This document shows, piece after piece, positions 25,140 through 33,999 of a DNA stretch of 64,000 bases. The stretch's first letter is position 1; every line of letters starts with the position of its first letter. Under the pieces are notes generated by a model, which worked only from the letters and a program-made list of their open reading frames with translations, made no database searches and was not told the origin of the DNA. The stretch comes from Pseudomonas alkylphenolica. Lineage in GTDB: Bacteria; Pseudomonadota; Gammaproteobacteria; Pseudomonadales; Pseudomonadaceae. The position numbers were made by a program, and so were the translations under genes. The stretch lies in NCBI RefSeq assembly GCF_004025535.1, contig NZ_QJRG01000047.1, positions 992,001 through 1,056,000 of the forward strand, in the 5' to 3' direction.

Positions 25140-25976
25140 TTAACGCTGTGGGTTGAGCACCAGGTTCATGTGACGGTTCACATCCTTGTACAGCAGGTAG
25201 CTGAACGGGCCCGGGCCGCCGGCGTAGCAGGCCTGCGGGCAGAAAGCGCGCAGCCACATGAAGTCGCCGGCCTCGACCTCGACCCAGTCCTGGTTCAGGC
25301 GGTACACCGCTTTACCTTCCAGGACGTACAGGCCGTGTTCCATGACGTGGGTTTCGGCGAACGGAATCACGCCGCCCGGCAGGAAGGTCACGATGTTGAC
25401 GTGCATGTCGTGGCGCATGTCAGCCATGTCGACGAAGCGGGTGGTGACCCAGCGGCCTTCGGTGCCCGGCATCTCGATGACGGTGGCGTTGTCGCGGTGG
25501 GTAACGAACGACTCAGGGACCGCCACACCTTCGACTTTCTGGTAGTGCTTGCGGAGCCAGTGGAAGGTGACGTTGGATTTGCTGTTGTTGCGCAGGCTCC
25601 ACTCGGCGCCTGGTGCCAGGAAGGCGTAGCCGCCCGGTGCCAGGGTGTGGTGCTTGCCTTCGACGGTGACGTCGATCTCGCCTTCAACCACGAACAGCAC
25701 CGCTTCGGCGTTCGGGTCCAGCTCCGGGCGTTCGCTGCCGCCTTCAGGAGCAACTTCGACGATGTACTGGGAGAAGGTTTCGGCGAAACCGGTCAGCGGG
25801 CGGGCGATGACCCACATGCGCATCTTGTCCCAGAACGGCAGGTGGCTGGTGACGATGTCACGCATCACGCCTTTAGGGATGACGGCATAGGCTTCGGTGA
25901 ACATGGCACGGTCTGTCAGCAGCTCGGTTTGAGCCGGGTGCCCACCGTGAGGGGCGTAGTAAGAAGATTTCGACAT
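25140..25976 (-). CDS. (S)-ureidoglycine aminohydrolase, bicupin
   Basis: 278 residues from ATG 25976, the size of UGHY/AllE, which releases ammonia from (S)-ureidoglycine in purine (allantoin) breakdown. Two cupin domains: first with VVEGEIDVTVEG and LAPGGYAFLAPG, second with PFAETHVMEHGLYVLEGKAVY and FMWLRAFCPQACYAGG holding the Mn-binding His/Glu set. No other allantoin gene is adjacent, though the hydrolase at 4247 could serve the neighbouring allantoate step. An AACAACAA motif lies 14 nt upstream of the start. Confidence 0.85.
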   Translation of the reverse strand: MSKSSYYAPHGGHPAQTELLTDRAMFTEAYAVIPKGVMRDIVTSHLPFWDKMRMWVIARPLTGFAETFSQYIVEVAPEGGSERPELDPNAEAVLFVVEGEIDVTVEGKHHTLAPGGYAFLAPGAEWSLRNNSKSNVTFHWLRKHYQKVEGVAVPESFVTHRDNATVIEMPGTEGRWVTTRFVDMADMRHDMHVNIVTFLPGGVIPFAETHVMEHGLYVLEGKAVYRLNQDWVEVEAGDFMWLRAFCPQACYAGGPGPFSYLLYKDVNRHMNLVLNPQR

Positions 25977-25989
25977 GGACAGTCTCGAC

Positions 25990-25997
25990 TTGTTGTT
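25990..25997 (-). promoter_or_regulatory. Crc/Hfq-type A-rich motif at aminohydrolase start
   Basis: AACAACAA, a full AANAANAA match, 14 nt upstream of the start codon at 25976. Confidence 0.35.
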
Positions 25998-26089
25998 GTG
26001 TCCCCGTGCCTGGCAGCGCCAGCTGGCGTTGCTTGGGGATGCATCAACACGATATAGACAAGCCCGTGCCATCCACAAATTAAATGTTG

Positions 26090-26104
26090 AAATACCCGGT
26101 ATTT
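26090..26104. promoter_or_regulatory. Perfect palindrome, candidate operator
   Basis: AAATACC-C-GGTATTT is a perfect 7-1-7 dyad about 115 bp before the aminohydrolase start, in an AT-rich stretch suited to a promoter. A partial CCGGGTAT copy follows near 26120. The protein that binds is unknown. Confidence 0.45.
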
Positions 26105-26159
26105 GATTGGTGAATGCCGACCGGGTATGTCCGCGTGTCGGCATCGACCACTCAGCGAA

Positions 26160-27140
26160 TCACGGCAAGACCGATACCGGGTACACCGCATCGGCTACGC
26201 GCAGCGTCTTGGGAATCAGGCCCAGGCCCTGAAAAGTATCGGCCAGTTTCTGCTGTTCGGCGGTGATGCTGCTGTCGATCGGCACGGCATTGTAGTTGCG
26301 GCGTTCACTGGCCACTTGCAGTACGTCGGCGCTGATGCCCAGTTGCGGGGCGAGCAGGGCGGCGACCTCATCCGGCTTTTGATTGGCCCAGGCACTGACC
26401 TTGGCCAGTTCGCTGAAGAAGGTTTTCAGCAGGGCACGGTTGTTGTCGGCAAAGGCGGCTGACGACAGGTAGAAGGTACGGTTGTTGGACAGGCCACTGC
26501 CGTCGCGCAGGTTCTTCAAGCCGGGCTGTTTCTCAGCGGCGGCCAGGAACGGGTCCCACAGGGTAACGGCCTGGACGCTGCCTGATTGCAGGGCGGCCAC
26601 GGCATCGGCGGCGTTGTTGACGTAGGCCGGGGTGATGTCCTTGTAGCTCAGGCCGGCGTCCTGCAGCGCCACTGCCAGCAGGTACTGGGCATTCCAGCCA
26701 CGGCCGGTGGCCACGCGCTGACCCTTGAGCGCCTGGACGTTGGCAATCTTGTCCTGTTCGCGGACCACCAGGCCGATACCGTGAGGGTAAGGCTGCTCGG
26801 CCGCCAGGTAGACCACCGGCTTGCCGGCGGCCTGGGCGAACACCGACGGTGCATCGGCAGCATGACCGAGGTCGATGGCGCCGGTGCTCAAGGCTTCGAG
26901 CAGCTGCGGGCCGGCAGCGAACTCATACCAGCTGACACTCACCCCTTGCGGTGCCAGGGCTTTTTCCAGGGCGCCGCTGCCTTTGAGAATGTTGATGCTG
27001 TTGAATTTCTGGTAGCCGATGCGCAGGGTCTTGCTGGGCTCGGCCAGTGCGCTTTGGCCGGGCAGCCACAGGGCGGCGAAGGCAGCGATCAGGCCGCCGG
27101 TCAGCAGGCGGCGCAGCGGGGAATGGGGCGTGTGCGACAT
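26160..27140 (-). CDS. Periplasmic aliphatic sulfonate/taurine-type ABC binding protein (SsuA-like)
   Basis: 326 residues from ATG 27140 (CAGGAG upstream). Signal peptide ends near SALAEPSK; then the SsuA/TauA-type fold with LRIGYQKFNSINILKG, ATGAIDLGHAADAPSVFAQ and QSGSVQAVTLWDPF. It binds sulfonates or related small anions for uptake. No permease or ATPase gene is adjacent, so it is an orphan binding protein that must pair with components elsewhere. Confidence 0.85.
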   Translation of the reverse strand: MSHTPHSPLRRLLTGGLIAAFAALWLPGQSALAEPSKTLRIGYQKFNSINILKGSGALEKALAPQGVSVSWYEFAAGPQLLEALSTGAIDLGHAADAPSVFAQAAGKPVVYLAAEQPYPHGIGLVVREQDKIANVQALKGQRVATGRGWNAQYLLAVALQDAGLSYKDITPAYVNNAADAVAALQSGSVQAVTLWDPFLAAAEKQPGLKNLRDGSGLSNNRTFYLSSAAFADNNRALLKTFFSELAKVSAWANQKPDEVAALLAPQLGISADVLQVASERRNYNAVPIDSSITAEQQKLADTFQGLGLIPKTLRVADAVYPVSVLP

Positions 27141-27221
27141 GGGCGAACTCCTGGGATGCACGGTCAGTTGATGACCGAAAATATAAGGAGGCGCCGTGGG
27201 CGTATCAATTTGTTTATTCCG

Positions 27222-27242
27222 TTTTGTTAGATTGTTTTGTTA
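27222..27242. repeat. Tandem TTTTGTTA repeats in promoter region
   Basis: TTTTGTTA occurs at 27222-27229 and again at 27235-27242, 13 bp apart, in a T-rich block between the divergent SsuA-like and thioredoxin-fold genes, about 80 bp before the SsuA-like start. It may be a binding site or simple AT-rich promoter sequence. Confidence 0.3.
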
Positions 27243-27327
27243 TTTTTATATCCTTTTGTTTGCTGTGTGCTTTGGCCGGTATCCGCGATAGGATCTGCGT
27301 CTGATCTGATTACCAATGAGGTTGCCT

Positions 27328-27801
27328 GTGAAATTCGCCATCGCCCTGTTCCTGAGCCTGTCGCCCTTGCTGGCCCACGCCGTCGAGGTCGGCGAGCGCC
27401 TGGCGCCCTGGACCCTGCTGGATCAGCATGACCAGGCTTACAGCCTGAATCCGCAGACACAGATCCTGCTGGTGGCACGCAACATGGACGGCGCCAAGCT
27501 GGTCAAAGCTGCCCTGGCCGAGCGCGCCAAAGGCTACCTGGAGGCCCGCGACGCGGTGTTCGTTGCTGATATCCAGCGCATGCCGGCATTGATTTCAAAG
27601 CTGTTCGCCATTCCGGCGATGCGTGACTACAGCTACCGCGTGTTGCTCGACCGCGAAGGTACCGTCGCCACCCGTTATGCCGGCGCCGAAGACAAGGTGC
27701 TGTGGCTGCAACTGGACCAGGGGCGGGTAGTGGCCGAGCGCGAATTTTCAAATGCCGATGAACTGCGCCAGGCGCTTGAGCAGGTGCCAGCGAAGCCCTG
27801 A
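27328..27801 (+). CDS. Secreted thioredoxin-fold-like protein, function unknown
   Basis: 157 residues from GTG 27328, chosen because TGAGG lies 6 nt upstream; ATG 27316 is the alternative. Signal peptide ends at AHAVEVG. The rest (EVGERLAPWTLLDQHDQAY, then VFVADIQRMPALISKLFAIPAMR and YRVLLDREG) follows a peroxiredoxin/YtfJ-like pattern but lacks a CxxC motif, so redox activity is unlikely. Convergent with the Lrp gene. Confidence 0.65.
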   Translation: MKFAIALFLSLSPLLAHAVEVGERLAPWTLLDQHDQAYSLNPQTQILLVARNMDGAKLVKAALAERAKGYLEARDAVFVADIQRMPALISKLFAIPAMRDYSYRVLLDREGTVATRYAGAEDKVLWLQLDQGRVVAEREFSNADELRQALEQVPAKP

Positions 27802-27811
27802 ATGACCGCGC

Positions 27812-28282
27812 TCAGGTGCCGGCAATCGGCACCTGTAGTGTCGACTTCACCCGCTCCAGCACCACGATGGTCCGAAACCACTTCACGTTCGGGTTGTCAT
27901 GGAACAGCCGCTGGGTCAGGGCCTGGAACTCGCTCATGCTCGCCACCGTCAGCACCAGCATGAAATCGGCGTCGCCGGTGACGTAATAGCACTGCTGGAT
28001 CTCGGGGCCGGAGAAGGTCTGTTTCATCAGCTCAAGGTCGGCCGACTGGGTGCGTTCGGCATGCACTTCGACCATCAGGGTAATGACCTGGCCGACCTTT
28101 TCCGGGTCGATCACTGCCACGTTGGCCTGGATGAAGCCATTGCTTTTGAGGCGCTGGATGCGCCGTTGTACCGAGGCGCTGGACAGGTGCACACGCTCGG
28201 CCAGTTCGCGCAGGGGCAGGCTGTTGTCCTGCTGCAAGGCTGTGAGCAGGGCCAGGTCGAAATCATCGAGGTCAGGCTTCAT
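27812..28282 (-). CDS. Lrp/AsnC-family regulator
   Basis: 156 residues from ATG 28282 (an in-frame TTG at 28288 is less likely). N-terminal HTH (SLPLRELAERVHLSSASVQRRIQRLK) and C-terminal RAM/ACT domain with CYYVTGDADFMLVL. Divergent from the EamA exporter by 100 bp, so it probably controls that gene in response to an amino acid. Confidence 0.88.
   Translation of the reverse strand: MKPDLDDFDLALLTALQQDNSLPLRELAERVHLSSASVQRRIQRLKSNGFIQANVAVIDPEKVGQVITLMVEVHAERTQSADLELMKQTFSGPEIQQCYYVTGDADFMLVLTVASMSEFQALTQRLFHDNPNVKWFRTIVVLERVKSTLQVPIAGT
27813..27835. terminator. Hairpin overlapping the Lrp stop codon
   Basis: CAGGTGCCG (27813-27821) and CGGCACCTG (27827-27835) form a 9-bp perfect stem with a 5-nt loop at the tail-to-tail junction of two genes. 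No T-run, so termination is only inferred. Confidence 0.35.
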
Positions 28283-28382
28283 GTGCAAAAATTTCTCATA
28301 TTGGTGCTGAAAAACGAGGCCACTTCTCAGCCGCTACGCAATAAATTATCACGCTCTGAAACCCATCGTGAAGGACCCTGTC

Positions 28383-29321
28383 ATGCACCGGCCTGCTACC
28401 GCCAACGTTGCGTTGGGCGTATTGCTGAACGTTCTGGCTTCGGTGTTGTTTGCCGTGATGTATGCCTATACCCACCTGCTCAAACCATTGGACGGTGAAG
28501 AGATTTACGGCTGGCGCATGCTCCTGACCGCGCCGTGCCTGACGCTGATGCTGCTGGTCAGCGGTCGTTGGCACGAAGTGCGCCGGTTGTTCCAGCGGCT
28601 GCGCCACGAGCATGGGTTCTGGCTGGTGCGTGTGCTGTCGTCGGCGTTGCTGGGGGCGCAATTGTGGTTGTTCATGTGGGCGCCGATCAACGGCTACGGG
28701 CTGGATGTGTCGCTGGGCTATTTCCTCATGCCATTGACCATGGCGATCTTCGGCCGCCTGGCCTTCAAGGACACCATCAGTCGTTTGCAGTTATTGGCCT
28801 GTGCGGTGGCTGCAGTGGGGGTGATCAACCAGATCGCTATCGCCAAGGCCATCACCTGGCCGGTACTGGCGGTCAGCCTGGGCTACCCGGTGTACTTCTG
28901 GTTGCGGCGGGTCAGTGACAGCAACACCATGGGCGGACTGTGGTTCGACATGACCTTGAGCCTGCCCGTGAGTCTGTATTTTGTACTCAAGGGTGGGGTG
29001 GTGCTGGGTGTGGCCGGCAGTGGTTCGGCGTTGCCCTGGCTGGTGGCAGGGCTTGGCGCGATCAGTGCGTCGGCGCTGGCCCTGCAGGCGCTGTCCGGGC
29101 CGCGGCTGAACCTGACCCTGTTTGGCCTGCTGATTTACGTCGAGCCGGTGTTGCTGGTGCTGGCCTCGATCCTGCTGGGTGAAACCATTGCCCCGGCGCA
29201 GTGGCCGACCTACATCGCCATCTGGCTGGCGATGCTGGTGTTGATGGTCGAAGGCGGCCTGAGTCTGAACGGTGCCCGGCGCGGTTACTCACCCAGTCGT
29301 TGTTCCCGCGAAGGCGGATAA
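28383..29321 (+). CDS. EamA/RarD-type drug-metabolite exporter
   Basis: 312 residues with ten hydrophobic segments in two EamA halves. The early VLASVLFAVMYAYTHLLKPLDGEEIYGWRMLL and WAPINGYGLDVSLGYFLMPL blocks are RarD-like. ATG 28383 has AAGGA upstream. Substrate unknown; the divergent Lrp gene suggests amino-acid-linked export. Its 3' end overlaps the following convergent gene by 37 bp. Confidence 0.82.
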   Translation: MHRPATANVALGVLLNVLASVLFAVMYAYTHLLKPLDGEEIYGWRMLLTAPCLTLMLLVSGRWHEVRRLFQRLRHEHGFWLVRVLSSALLGAQLWLFMWAPINGYGLDVSLGYFLMPLTMAIFGRLAFKDTISRLQLLACAVAAVGVINQIAIAKAITWPVLAVSLGYPVYFWLRRVSDSNTMGGLWFDMTLSLPVSLYFVLKGGVVLGVAGSGSALPWLVAGLGAISASALALQALSGPRLNLTLFGLLIYVEPVLLVLASILLGETIAPAQWPTYIAIWLAMLVLMVEGGLSLNGARRGYSPSRCSREGG

Positions 29322-30247
29322 CCAAAGTAGGCGCTGTAGCATTTACTGAAATGCGAAATCGAGACAAAGCCGCAGGCAATCGCCACGTCCATCAGGGCAA
29401 GGTCAGAGTATTGCAGCAGGCGGCGGCTCTTGGTGATGCGCAGTTCCATGTAGTAGCGGCTGGGCGAGGTGCCCAGCTGCGCCTGGAACAGGCGGTCGAT
29501 CTGCCGGCGGGAGCGCCCGCAGTAGGCGGCCAACTGATCCAGGCTGAGGGTTTCTTCGAGGTTGTTTTCCATCAGCTCGACGATGGTGCGCAGTGGTGCG
29601 CTCATGGACTTTTTCGAGTGGCTGTCGACCCTTCGAAAGCGTGCCCCGGAGAACGCCAGGATTTCCTCGACGCCGCCGGCCAGCGCTTCGCCGCGTTGCT
29701 GCCTGAGCAGCGCCAGCATCAGTTCCAGCGCGCCGTTGGGGCTGGCGGCGGTCAGGCGGTCGCGGTCCAGCACATGGCTTGCCGGGGTGATGGTGCTTTG
29801 TGTACTGAGCTCGGCAAGGCTCGCCCGTTGCTCGGGGTGAATGGTGCATTGATAGTCCACCAGTACCCCGGCGCGACCAAGAAAATAGGCACCGTTCCAT
29901 AACCCGCCGAGCGCCAGGCCATGGTGCGCCGCGTCGCTCAGCAGGCGATCCAGCTCCGGGTACTTGAGCGGGGTGCGCAAGCCCCCGCAGACCACCAGCA
30001 TGTCCAGTGACGCCAGCTGCGTCCGCTCAAACACAGCGGCATAAATCTCCAGGCCAAGGTCGCTCATCACCCGTTCACCGCCCAGTGACAGCGGGGTAAT
30101 GGTGAACAGATTGTTTTGCAGCAGGTTCGCGGTGACGAGCACATCCATGGCCACGGTGAAGCTGGCCATTGAGAAATTCTCCAGCAACAGAAAGCCTACC
30201 CGGTAGGCGGGTGATGTGGCGGCTTCGGGCTGTTTGCGGTTGAGCAT
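29285..30247 (-). CDS. GlxA-type regulator (DJ-1/PfpI-like domain plus AraC HTH)
   Basis: 320 residues from ATG 30247. An amidotransferase-like N-terminal half (YRVGFLLLENFSMASFTVAMDVL, VVCGGLR, WNGAYFLGRAG) is followed by an AraC HTH ending ISHFSKCYSAYFGYPPS. This is the GbdR/CdhR/ArgR group that controls use of quaternary amines or arginine. No such catabolic genes are adjacent, so the target is unknown. The start has no strong Shine-Dalgarno. Confidence 0.83.
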   Translation of the reverse strand: MLNRKQPEAATSPAYRVGFLLLENFSMASFTVAMDVLVTANLLQNNLFTITPLSLGGERVMSDLGLEIYAAVFERTQLASLDMLVVCGGLRTPLKYPELDRLLSDAAHHGLALGGLWNGAYFLGRAGVLVDYQCTIHPEQRASLAELSTQSTITPASHVLDRDRLTAASPNGALELMLALLRQQRGEALAGGVEEILAFSGARFRRVDSHSKKSMSAPLRTIVELMENNLEETLSLDQLAAYCGRSRRQIDRLFQAQLGTSPSRYYMELRITKSRRLLQYSDLALMDVAIACGFVSISHFSKCYSAYFGYPPSREQRLGE

Positions 30248-30365
30248 GTTGCTGCTGCTGGATTTCTGGCTGAACTGGCGAGGGGTGGGCAATGGCGGCT
30301 CCGCTGGGCATGGCTTGGCGCCGCCGAGTGTGCGTTCAGTGCAGGGGAAAAACAATACGGCGGTG

Positions 30366-31430
30366 TCACTGTGCCGGGGGGAGCTGCACAAAGGAGAACG
30401 GTTCCGGTACCAGCGGTTTGTGGACGAGCAGGCGCTCGAGCAGCCCTTTGTAGTCCTGCAACGGAATGGTTCGTGCCGGCTGGCCGGGGTCGTTGCCGAA
30501 GAAGTTCTCCCAGTGCCCGAGTATCAGCGTTCGCGGCCGGGTAACGCGCAGCAGCGCAGCGGGGTAGGCATGCACCTGATCCCAGCTGGCGGCACAGAGT
30601 ATTTCTACATCAATGCCTTTGCCATCGGCGATCAACGGCGGAAAACCCAGCGGCGGCGTAGCGGCACTGTCCTGGTAGTGGAGTCGGTAAACTGGTTTAC
30701 CTTGCGCGTCCAGCAGGTCAATCAGCCAGGCCACGGTCACCTCGCCTAAGCGCCAGCCAAACAGGGTTTTAGGCAACGTTTCAAGGTTGTCGTCGTACTG
30801 GCCCTGGATAAAATTGATGCCAAACGCATGGCCCGCATGTTCGCTTTGTATCGGCATCGCGCGGATCACGCCAGCTGGGCGGGCGCCTGTGCTGTCACCA
30901 TCTTTGCGGGTTTCCCTGCCGGAGTAAAACCAGGTGCCCGGCGCCGATGGCTTGCGTGGGTTGGCGATTTCCGAAGGTTGCAGCGCACGTACGCGGGCGG
31001 GGTCGATGTGTGCGGCATGCAGGATATGGGCGACGGTGTGCGAACCATAGACGATCGCGTTGGGTGCCTGTATCTGCAACACCCGGGGCACATCCAGCAG
31101 GTGGTCGTAATGAGCGTGACCGACCAGCAGCATGCTGACGTCGGAGGCCGCTGGCATGAAGGTGTCAATTCGCTGCGGGTTGGCCTTGACCCACAGGGGC
31201 GGTATGCCGCGTGCGCCGAACCCGCCGGGGTTGGAGAGCGACGGGGCCAGCAATACGCCTTCACCTCGCCAGTGAATCAGCCAGCCGCCTGCGCCCAGGT
31301 ATTGCAGCTTCGGCTCGGCCACTACGGTCTTGTTGGTCACCGTCAGCCCCCGGCTGGCGGGCAGGTAGGTACAAGCGCCGATCAACAGAACCAGGGCGAG
31401 CAAGAGCCAGCGTAGGGTGTTATCTCGCAT
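30366..31430 (-). CDS. Metallo-beta-lactamase-fold hydrolase, lipoprotein
   Basis: 354 residues from ATG 31430, which overlaps the preceding stop as TGATG. The N-terminus has a lipobox (LIGAC), so it is likely anchored in the envelope. HAHYDH is the metal-binding motif, with further His in QSEHAGHAFG and GHWENFF, as in the NAPE-PLD/UlaG-type branch. Coupled to the PhoD-like gene, which suggests phosphodiester or phospholipid breakdown; this is inference from context. Confidence 0.75.
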   Translation of the reverse strand: MRDNTLRWLLLALVLLIGACTYLPASRGLTVTNKTVVAEPKLQYLGAGGWLIHWRGEGVLLAPSLSNPGGFGARGIPPLWVKANPQRIDTFMPAASDVSMLLVGHAHYDHLLDVPRVLQIQAPNAIVYGSHTVAHILHAAHIDPARVRALQPSEIANPRKPSAPGTWFYSGRETRKDGDSTGARPAGVIRAMPIQSEHAGHAFGINFIQGQYDDNLETLPKTLFGWRLGEVTVAWLIDLLDAQGKPVYRLHYQDSAATPPLGFPPLIADGKGIDVEILCAASWDQVHAYPAALLRVTRPRTLILGHWENFFGNDPGQPARTIPLQDYKGLLERLLVHKPLVPEPFSFVQLPPAQ

Positions 31431-32758
31431 CACGGCTCGAAACTACCGGTAGGCCCCGCTTCCGAGCGGGTAGTACGATGGATCTGATACCCGACCTTCG
31501 GTGTTTGATGAGTGGTGTCGACATTCACCACCATGACGTTGGAGTGTTTGCCATAAAAGCTTTCCGGGGTAATGCGCGAGCGCACCTGAATGCCATTGCC
31601 CAGTTCGGTGACGGTCTCACGGGTGTCATAGACCGCCTGCAGTTTGAGGTTGGGCGTGATCTGGTTGATCGGGCTGGACATCAGTTCGTGTAGCACCATG
31701 CGACGCTCGCCGCGACTGACATCAAGGGTGGCGTGATAGGAGGTGTGCATGTCGCCGGTGAGGAAGACAATCCGGGTCACCTGGTTGTCGAGGATATGCG
31801 CAAGAATCTGTGCGCGCTGGTTGCGGTAGGCAACATCGCACCATTTGTCGCCTTCCGGATTCAGCGGCACCCCGACAAAGGGCACGCTGGTGACAATGAA
31901 CTTGAGGTCGTTCTTGAACCGCACCAGCCACTTCAGCAGATCGTCGAATTGCACCTCGTCAATCATCCGGCCTTGCGCACTGTTGCGGTAGAAGCGCGTG
32001 TCCATGACAAAGAACCGCGCAGCGGCGTAATTGAACTCGTAGTGGTAGTGGTGCTCGGGATGGCGGTTGGCGGGGTTGTGGGAATGCTGGAATTCCCAGT
32101 AGGCGGTAATGGCGGCCAGCGCCAACTGGTTGTTGGTGTCCGGGTTGCCGCGATCGAAGTCATTGATCAGTTCGTGGTCGTCCAGAATCATGTAGTGCGG
32201 CATTTCGGTAAGGGTTTTGCGCGCCGGTACACAGTCCTCCCAGGCGTCCAGGTACTTGTCGCGAAAATGCTGGATGTCGATGGAGGGGCGTAGCGGAATG
32301 TCCGCATAGATCTGATCACCGCAATGCATCATGAAGCGCGCTTGCACCGCTTTGCCGAGGCTGGATATTTCCAGCCAGGCCCGGTCGGGGCGTTCCAGCA
32401 GCCCCAGGCTGTGCAGGTTGCATGAGCCGAGGATGAAACTGAATGCGGCCGGGGAATCTGCGGGTGGGAATGTGGTGAAGCGACCTTCGGAGTACTCCTG
32501 GCGGATTCTTGAGGGCAACGGATCGGATACGGCCTTGCCCAGGGCCAGTTTGACCCGATAGCGGGTGTTGGGTGTGAGCTTTTTGAACTCGACCACGGCG
32601 GTGTAGAAGTTCGCCGCCGGCGTCATCAGCTTTTTCGACTCCACCACGCTTTCGTTTTCATCGGCCAGATCAATGAACGCCGCCGGCCAGCGATGGCTCC
32701 CACGTACCCACACCTTGATCGAAGTATCGGTGGTGTGGCCCAGTATCAGGCATGGCAT
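31430..32758 (-). CDS. PhoD-like metallophosphatase
   Basis: 442 residues from ATG 32758 (GGAG 8 nt upstream). N-terminal fibronectin-like beta part (TDTSIKVWVRG, NTRYRVKL) and a metallophosphatase core: GSCN, GDQIYAD, ILDDHELIND, TGDMHTS. PhoD-type enzymes cleave phosphodiesters with Ca/Fe cofactors. Unlike classical PhoD there is no visible Tat signal, so location is uncertain. First gene of a two-gene overlap-coupled unit. Confidence 0.8.
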   Translation of the reverse strand: MPCLILGHTTDTSIKVWVRGSHRWPAAFIDLADENESVVESKKLMTPAANFYTAVVEFKKLTPNTRYRVKLALGKAVSDPLPSRIRQEYSEGRFTTFPPADSPAAFSFILGSCNLHSLGLLERPDRAWLEISSLGKAVQARFMMHCGDQIYADIPLRPSIDIQHFRDKYLDAWEDCVPARKTLTEMPHYMILDDHELINDFDRGNPDTNNQLALAAITAYWEFQHSHNPANRHPEHHYHYEFNYAAARFFVMDTRFYRNSAQGRMIDEVQFDDLLKWLVRFKNDLKFIVTSVPFVGVPLNPEGDKWCDVAYRNQRAQILAHILDNQVTRIVFLTGDMHTSYHATLDVSRGERRMVLHELMSSPINQITPNLKLQAVYDTRETVTELGNGIQVRSRITPESFYGKHSNVMVVNVDTTHQTPKVGYQIHRTTRSEAGPTGSFEP

Positions 32759-32888
32759 GGTGCGTGCTCCGGTAGGACCCTTTGAATGCTGCGCATTGAA
32801 GTTCCCGGCCTGGGGCGAAGCGGATGGGGCGCCTCGCCCTGACCGGCAGCGCACGGCTCAGTGTACGTGCGCCATTGCCATTGGCCCT

Positions 32889-33992
32889 TTACCACCTGAC
32901 CCGTACCCCGAGGTTGCCAACCATTCCGCTGAGATCGGCGTCATCGACATCGCTGCTGTAGTCGGCACTGACAAACAGCGCGACGGTGGGGCTGACCCGG
33001 GCAACCAGGCCCATACCCAACTCCACGGTGGTGGCGCTGCGGCCGCTGTTGAGCTTGTCGACGTTGTCCACCCTGACGATGTCGGTCTTGGCGTAGTCGT
33101 ACCAGACGTTGGTACGCACGAAGGGCTCGATCGGCATGCCATTGAAGTTGTAGCGTGCAGACAGTTTGGCGCCGATACGGCCGGTCCAGTTTGGCTGTTG
33201 GTCGAATGCCTGGCGGGTATCGGTCTGGGTCTGGCTGCCGGGGAAGTACTGCTGGTTGATCAACTGTGCCTGTGGCTCGAGGGTCCAGGTGTTGCCCAGG
33301 GCGATCGGGTAGCCACCTTCTACCGACAGGGTAAAGGCATGACCGTCGCCATCCAGGCGTTCGCCGTTCTCACTGCGGCCATTGACGTCGAAGCGGGTAC
33401 CCATGGCCACGGCGTCCACATGCCAGCCTTGTTCGTGGGTCATGCTCCAGTACATCCCCAGGCTTTCGCCTTCCAGGCTTACGCTGTTTTTGCGATCGCC
33501 CACCTGCGGCTTGCGCATGCCGTCGAAGCCGCTCTGCAGGTTGCTGTGACCCACGAAGAAACCGATGCGGTGAGTATTGCCGTCTGCGGTTTCGCGCACG
33601 AACAGGTCCGGACTGATCTGCAGGCTCTGGTTGCTTGCCTCCAGCCGCAAGGTTGCCGGTGCACCCGTGGCAATCGGGGCTGGGTAGAACGGGCCCCAGT
33701 GACTGGCAATGGCGTCGGTATCGGCAGCGGCGTTGCGCTCGGCCATGCGCTCGGAAAACGCGTTCAAGGTGCTCAGGCCCAGGCCGCTGGCACTGACCGG
33801 GATCAGTGACGGCGTTTGCTGCAGCGTCACTGGCACTTGATTGAACGCGTTCGGCGCCTGGATGAACGCGTGGAGCGGGTCGTTATCCTCCAGGCTCCAT
33901 GCACGGGTTTCCAACGGGGTTGCCAAAAGCAGCGACGTGGAAACCGCATAGAAAACATACTCAAAGCCTGACGGATTCGGAGCTTTTTTCAT
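32889..33992 (-). CDS. Short outer-membrane autotransporter-domain protein
   Basis: 367 residues. Hydrophobic N-terminus (about 12-28), a 70-residue Ala/Asn/Gln-rich stretch, then about 12 beta-strand repeats ending VRVRW, the pattern of an autotransporter barrel (GWHVDAVAMGTRF, SVEGGYPIALGNTWTLEPQAQL). There is almost no passenger, so it may work as a stand-alone barrel. ATG 33992 has GAGGAG 7 nt upstream, but that site is enclosed in a leader hairpin (34000-34064). Confidence 0.8.
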   Translation of the reverse strand: MKKAPNPSGFEYVFYAVSTSLLLATPLETRAWSLEDNDPLHAFIQAPNAFNQVPVTLQQTPSLIPVSASGLGLSTLNAFSERMAERNAAADTDAIASHWGPFYPAPIATGAPATLRLEASNQSLQISPDLFVRETADGNTHRIGFFVGHSNLQSGFDGMRKPQVGDRKNSVSLEGESLGMYWSMTHEQGWHVDAVAMGTRFDVNGRSENGERLDGDGHAFTLSVEGGYPIALGNTWTLEPQAQLINQQYFPGSQTQTDTRQAFDQQPNWTGRIGAKLSARYNFNGMPIEPFVRTNVWYDYAKTDIVRVDNVDKLNSGRSATTVELGMGLVARVSPTVALFVSADYSSDVDDADLSGMVGNLGVRVRW

Positions 33993-33999
33993 GGCGGAT

